From: JAGOBX01 sp017999075 [NCBI: Candidatus Babelota bacterium]
Lineage (GTDB): Bacteria > JAGOBX01
Assembly: GCA_017999075.1 (NCBI GenBank)
Contig: JAGOBX010000178.1
Coordinates: 1 to 7,079 of the forward strand
DNA length: 7,079 nt
Direction: 5' to 3'
Shown here: positions 6,151 to 7,079 of the stretch, piece by piece
How positions within the stretch are numbered: the first letter of the stretch is position 1
Layout of the letters: every line of letters begins with the position of its first letter
Position numbers and translations under genes: made by a program
The notes under the pieces: model-generated
Databases searched by the model: none
What the model was told of the DNA's origin: nothing
The model's input: only the letters and a program-made list of their open reading frames with translations

Positions 6151-7079
6151 TAAATGTTCATCACCCTGTATATTTCTTCTGGAGTTGTAACTCCGGCATC
6201 AACTTTTACCATAGCAACTTCTTTTAGAGTTCTATACTTTTGTTTTTTGCAGTATTCACTCATTTTATATTCGCTTTCATTATTAACAATATATTCCGAC
6301 AATGTTGCATCCAGCGGCAGAATTTCTATTATGCCGGTTCTTCCTATATAACCTGTATTATAACAGAATCTGCAGCCTGTTCCATAATGGTGTTCGAGTT
6401 GCGGGTCAATATTTAATTTTGCCGCCAATCCGCCGTCTATAGTTTTCTTTTTAGAACAGTGAGGACAGATTCTTCTTAGAAGCCTTTGAGCTAAAATTCC
6501 TGTTACAGCGCTGGCAGTCAGATAATTCGCTATACCCATTTGACGTAAAGTAGAAATGGTATTCAATGAACTGTTTGCGTGGATAGTTGATAAAACAAGA
6601 GTTCCTGTCATTGCAGCGCGTATGGAAACATCTGCAGTCAAAGAATCTCTTATTTCTCCGACCATTATTACATTAGGATCCTGCCGCAGTATTGCACGTA
6701 ATCCATTATAAAAAGTTACATCGCGTTGAAGATTGACTTGTATCTGATTTATATTTTTTAATTTATATTCAACAGGATCTTCAATAGTCATTATGTTTTT
6801 TGTTACAAGATTAAGCTTGTTTAAACATGCATATAAAGTTGTAGTTTTTCCGCTTCCTACAGGTCCTGTAACAAGAATTACTCCTTGAGATTTCATCAAT
6901 AAATCTTCAAGTATTTCAGATTCCATCGATTCAAGCCCAAGCTGATCAATTCCAAGAGATATTTGCCTCGTATCAATAATCCTTAAAACCAGTTTCTCGC
7001 CGTGCAATGTGTAAATTGTCGATATTCTAATATCAACTGTATTTCCGTTTGATTCAGTAGTTATGTGTCCATCCTGAGG
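6150..7079 (-). CDS. GspE/PilB-family secretion or type IV pilus assembly ATPase, C-terminal part (N-terminus outside window)
   Basis: Cytoplasmic hexameric ATPase that powers assembly of pilin or pseudopilin at the inner membrane. The frame is open to the right edge: 309 codons are visible, beginning with PQDG, the family's conserved box, then VDIRIST and LHGEKLVLRI. In window numbering: Walker A GPVGSGKT at 72-79, Asp box TIEDPVEY at 98-105, Walker B VIMVGEIRD at 137-145 with Glu142, His box TLVLSTIHANSS with His167, and a tetracysteine zinc site at Cys205, 208, 236 and 239 (CPHC, then GCRFC). The Cys4 site marks the GspE/PilB extension group rather than PilT retraction ATPases, which lack it. 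All catalytic boxes are intact. A TTG at 7005-7007 is an internal Leu, not the start, because conserved sequence continues upstream of it. The N-terminal docking domains lie beyond the edge. GspE and PilB cannot be separated from this fragment. Confidence 0.97.
   Translation of the reverse strand, partial: PQDGHITTESNGNTVDIRISTIYTLHGEKLVLRIIDTRQISLGIDQLGLESMESEILEDLLMKSQGVILVTGPVGSGKTTTLYACLNKLNLVTKNIMTIEDPVEYKLKNINQIQVNLQRDVTFYNGLRAILRQDPNVIMVGEIRDSLTADVSIRAAMTGTLVLSTIHANSSLNTISTLRQMGIANYLTASAVTGILAQRLLRRICPHCSKKKTIDGGLAAKLNIDPQLEHHYGTGCRFCYNTGYIGRTGIIEILPLDATLSEYIVNNESEYKMSEYCKKQKYRTLKEVAMVKVDAGVTTPEEIYRVMNI
6160..6166 (-). promoter_or_regulatory. Shine-Dalgarno-like site for the HDOD gene
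   Basis: Minus-strand GGGTGAT lies inside the ATPase coding end, 9 bases before the HDOD ATG. GGTGAT pairs with the extended anti-Shine-Dalgarno (AGGAGGTGAT complement). Together with the TAATG junction it supports the start at 6150. Confidence 0.5.

Noticed and set aside
6154-6351. Plus-strand open frame of 65 codons
   Set aside because: Antisense to the ATPase C-terminus, where the zinc-site and downstream family motifs are on the minus strand.
1-7079. CRISPR array, tRNA/rRNA, insertion sequence, phage or defence genes
   Set aside because: No spaced direct repeats, no tRNA-like cloverleaf, no transposase or integrase motifs, and the window is almost fully occupied by the six genes described.

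Overview
The window is AT-rich bacterial DNA. All six recognisable genes lie on the minus strand and are read from the right edge to the left. In transcription order they are: (1) the C-terminal part of a GspE/PilB-type secretion or pilus-extension ATPase, open at the right edge; (2) an HDOD-domain protein; (3) a 99-residue protein resembling the YbjQ/DUF74 family; (4) a 1017-residue exported protein with propeller-like, Ig-like and TPR-like parts; (5) a Crp/Fnr-family regulator; (6) an exported N-acetylmuramoyl-L-alanine amidase, cut at the left edge.

The genes are tightly packed. ATPase and HDOD share one base (TAATG), HDOD and the small protein are 22 bp apart, the small protein and the large exported protein overlap by 17 bp, and regulator and amidase overlap by 4 bp (ATGA). 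The only gap large enough for a control element is the 72 bp between the large exported protein and the regulator. It holds a perfect 10-bp inverted repeat made only of A and T. The layout therefore suggests one operon, or two joined at 1850-1921. I see no RNA genes, mobile elements, CRISPR arrays or strong terminators, and every long plus-strand frame is a shadow of a minus-strand gene.

The organism is probably a low-GC, diderm-like bacterium with type IV pili or type II secretion. This rests on the PilB/GspE ATPase, the HDOD protein and the exported proteins. The phylum cannot be fixed from this window. The low GC and unfamiliar large protein would fit an under-sampled lineage, but that is inference.

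Functionally the set points to the cell surface: an ATPase for pilin or pseudopilin assembly, a possible signalling protein coupled to it, a large secreted protein of unknown role, and a peptidoglycan hydrolase coupled to a transcription regulator. No gene forms a recognised defence system or mobile element. The least explained items are the 1017-residue protein and the coupling of the Crp/Fnr regulator to the amidase.
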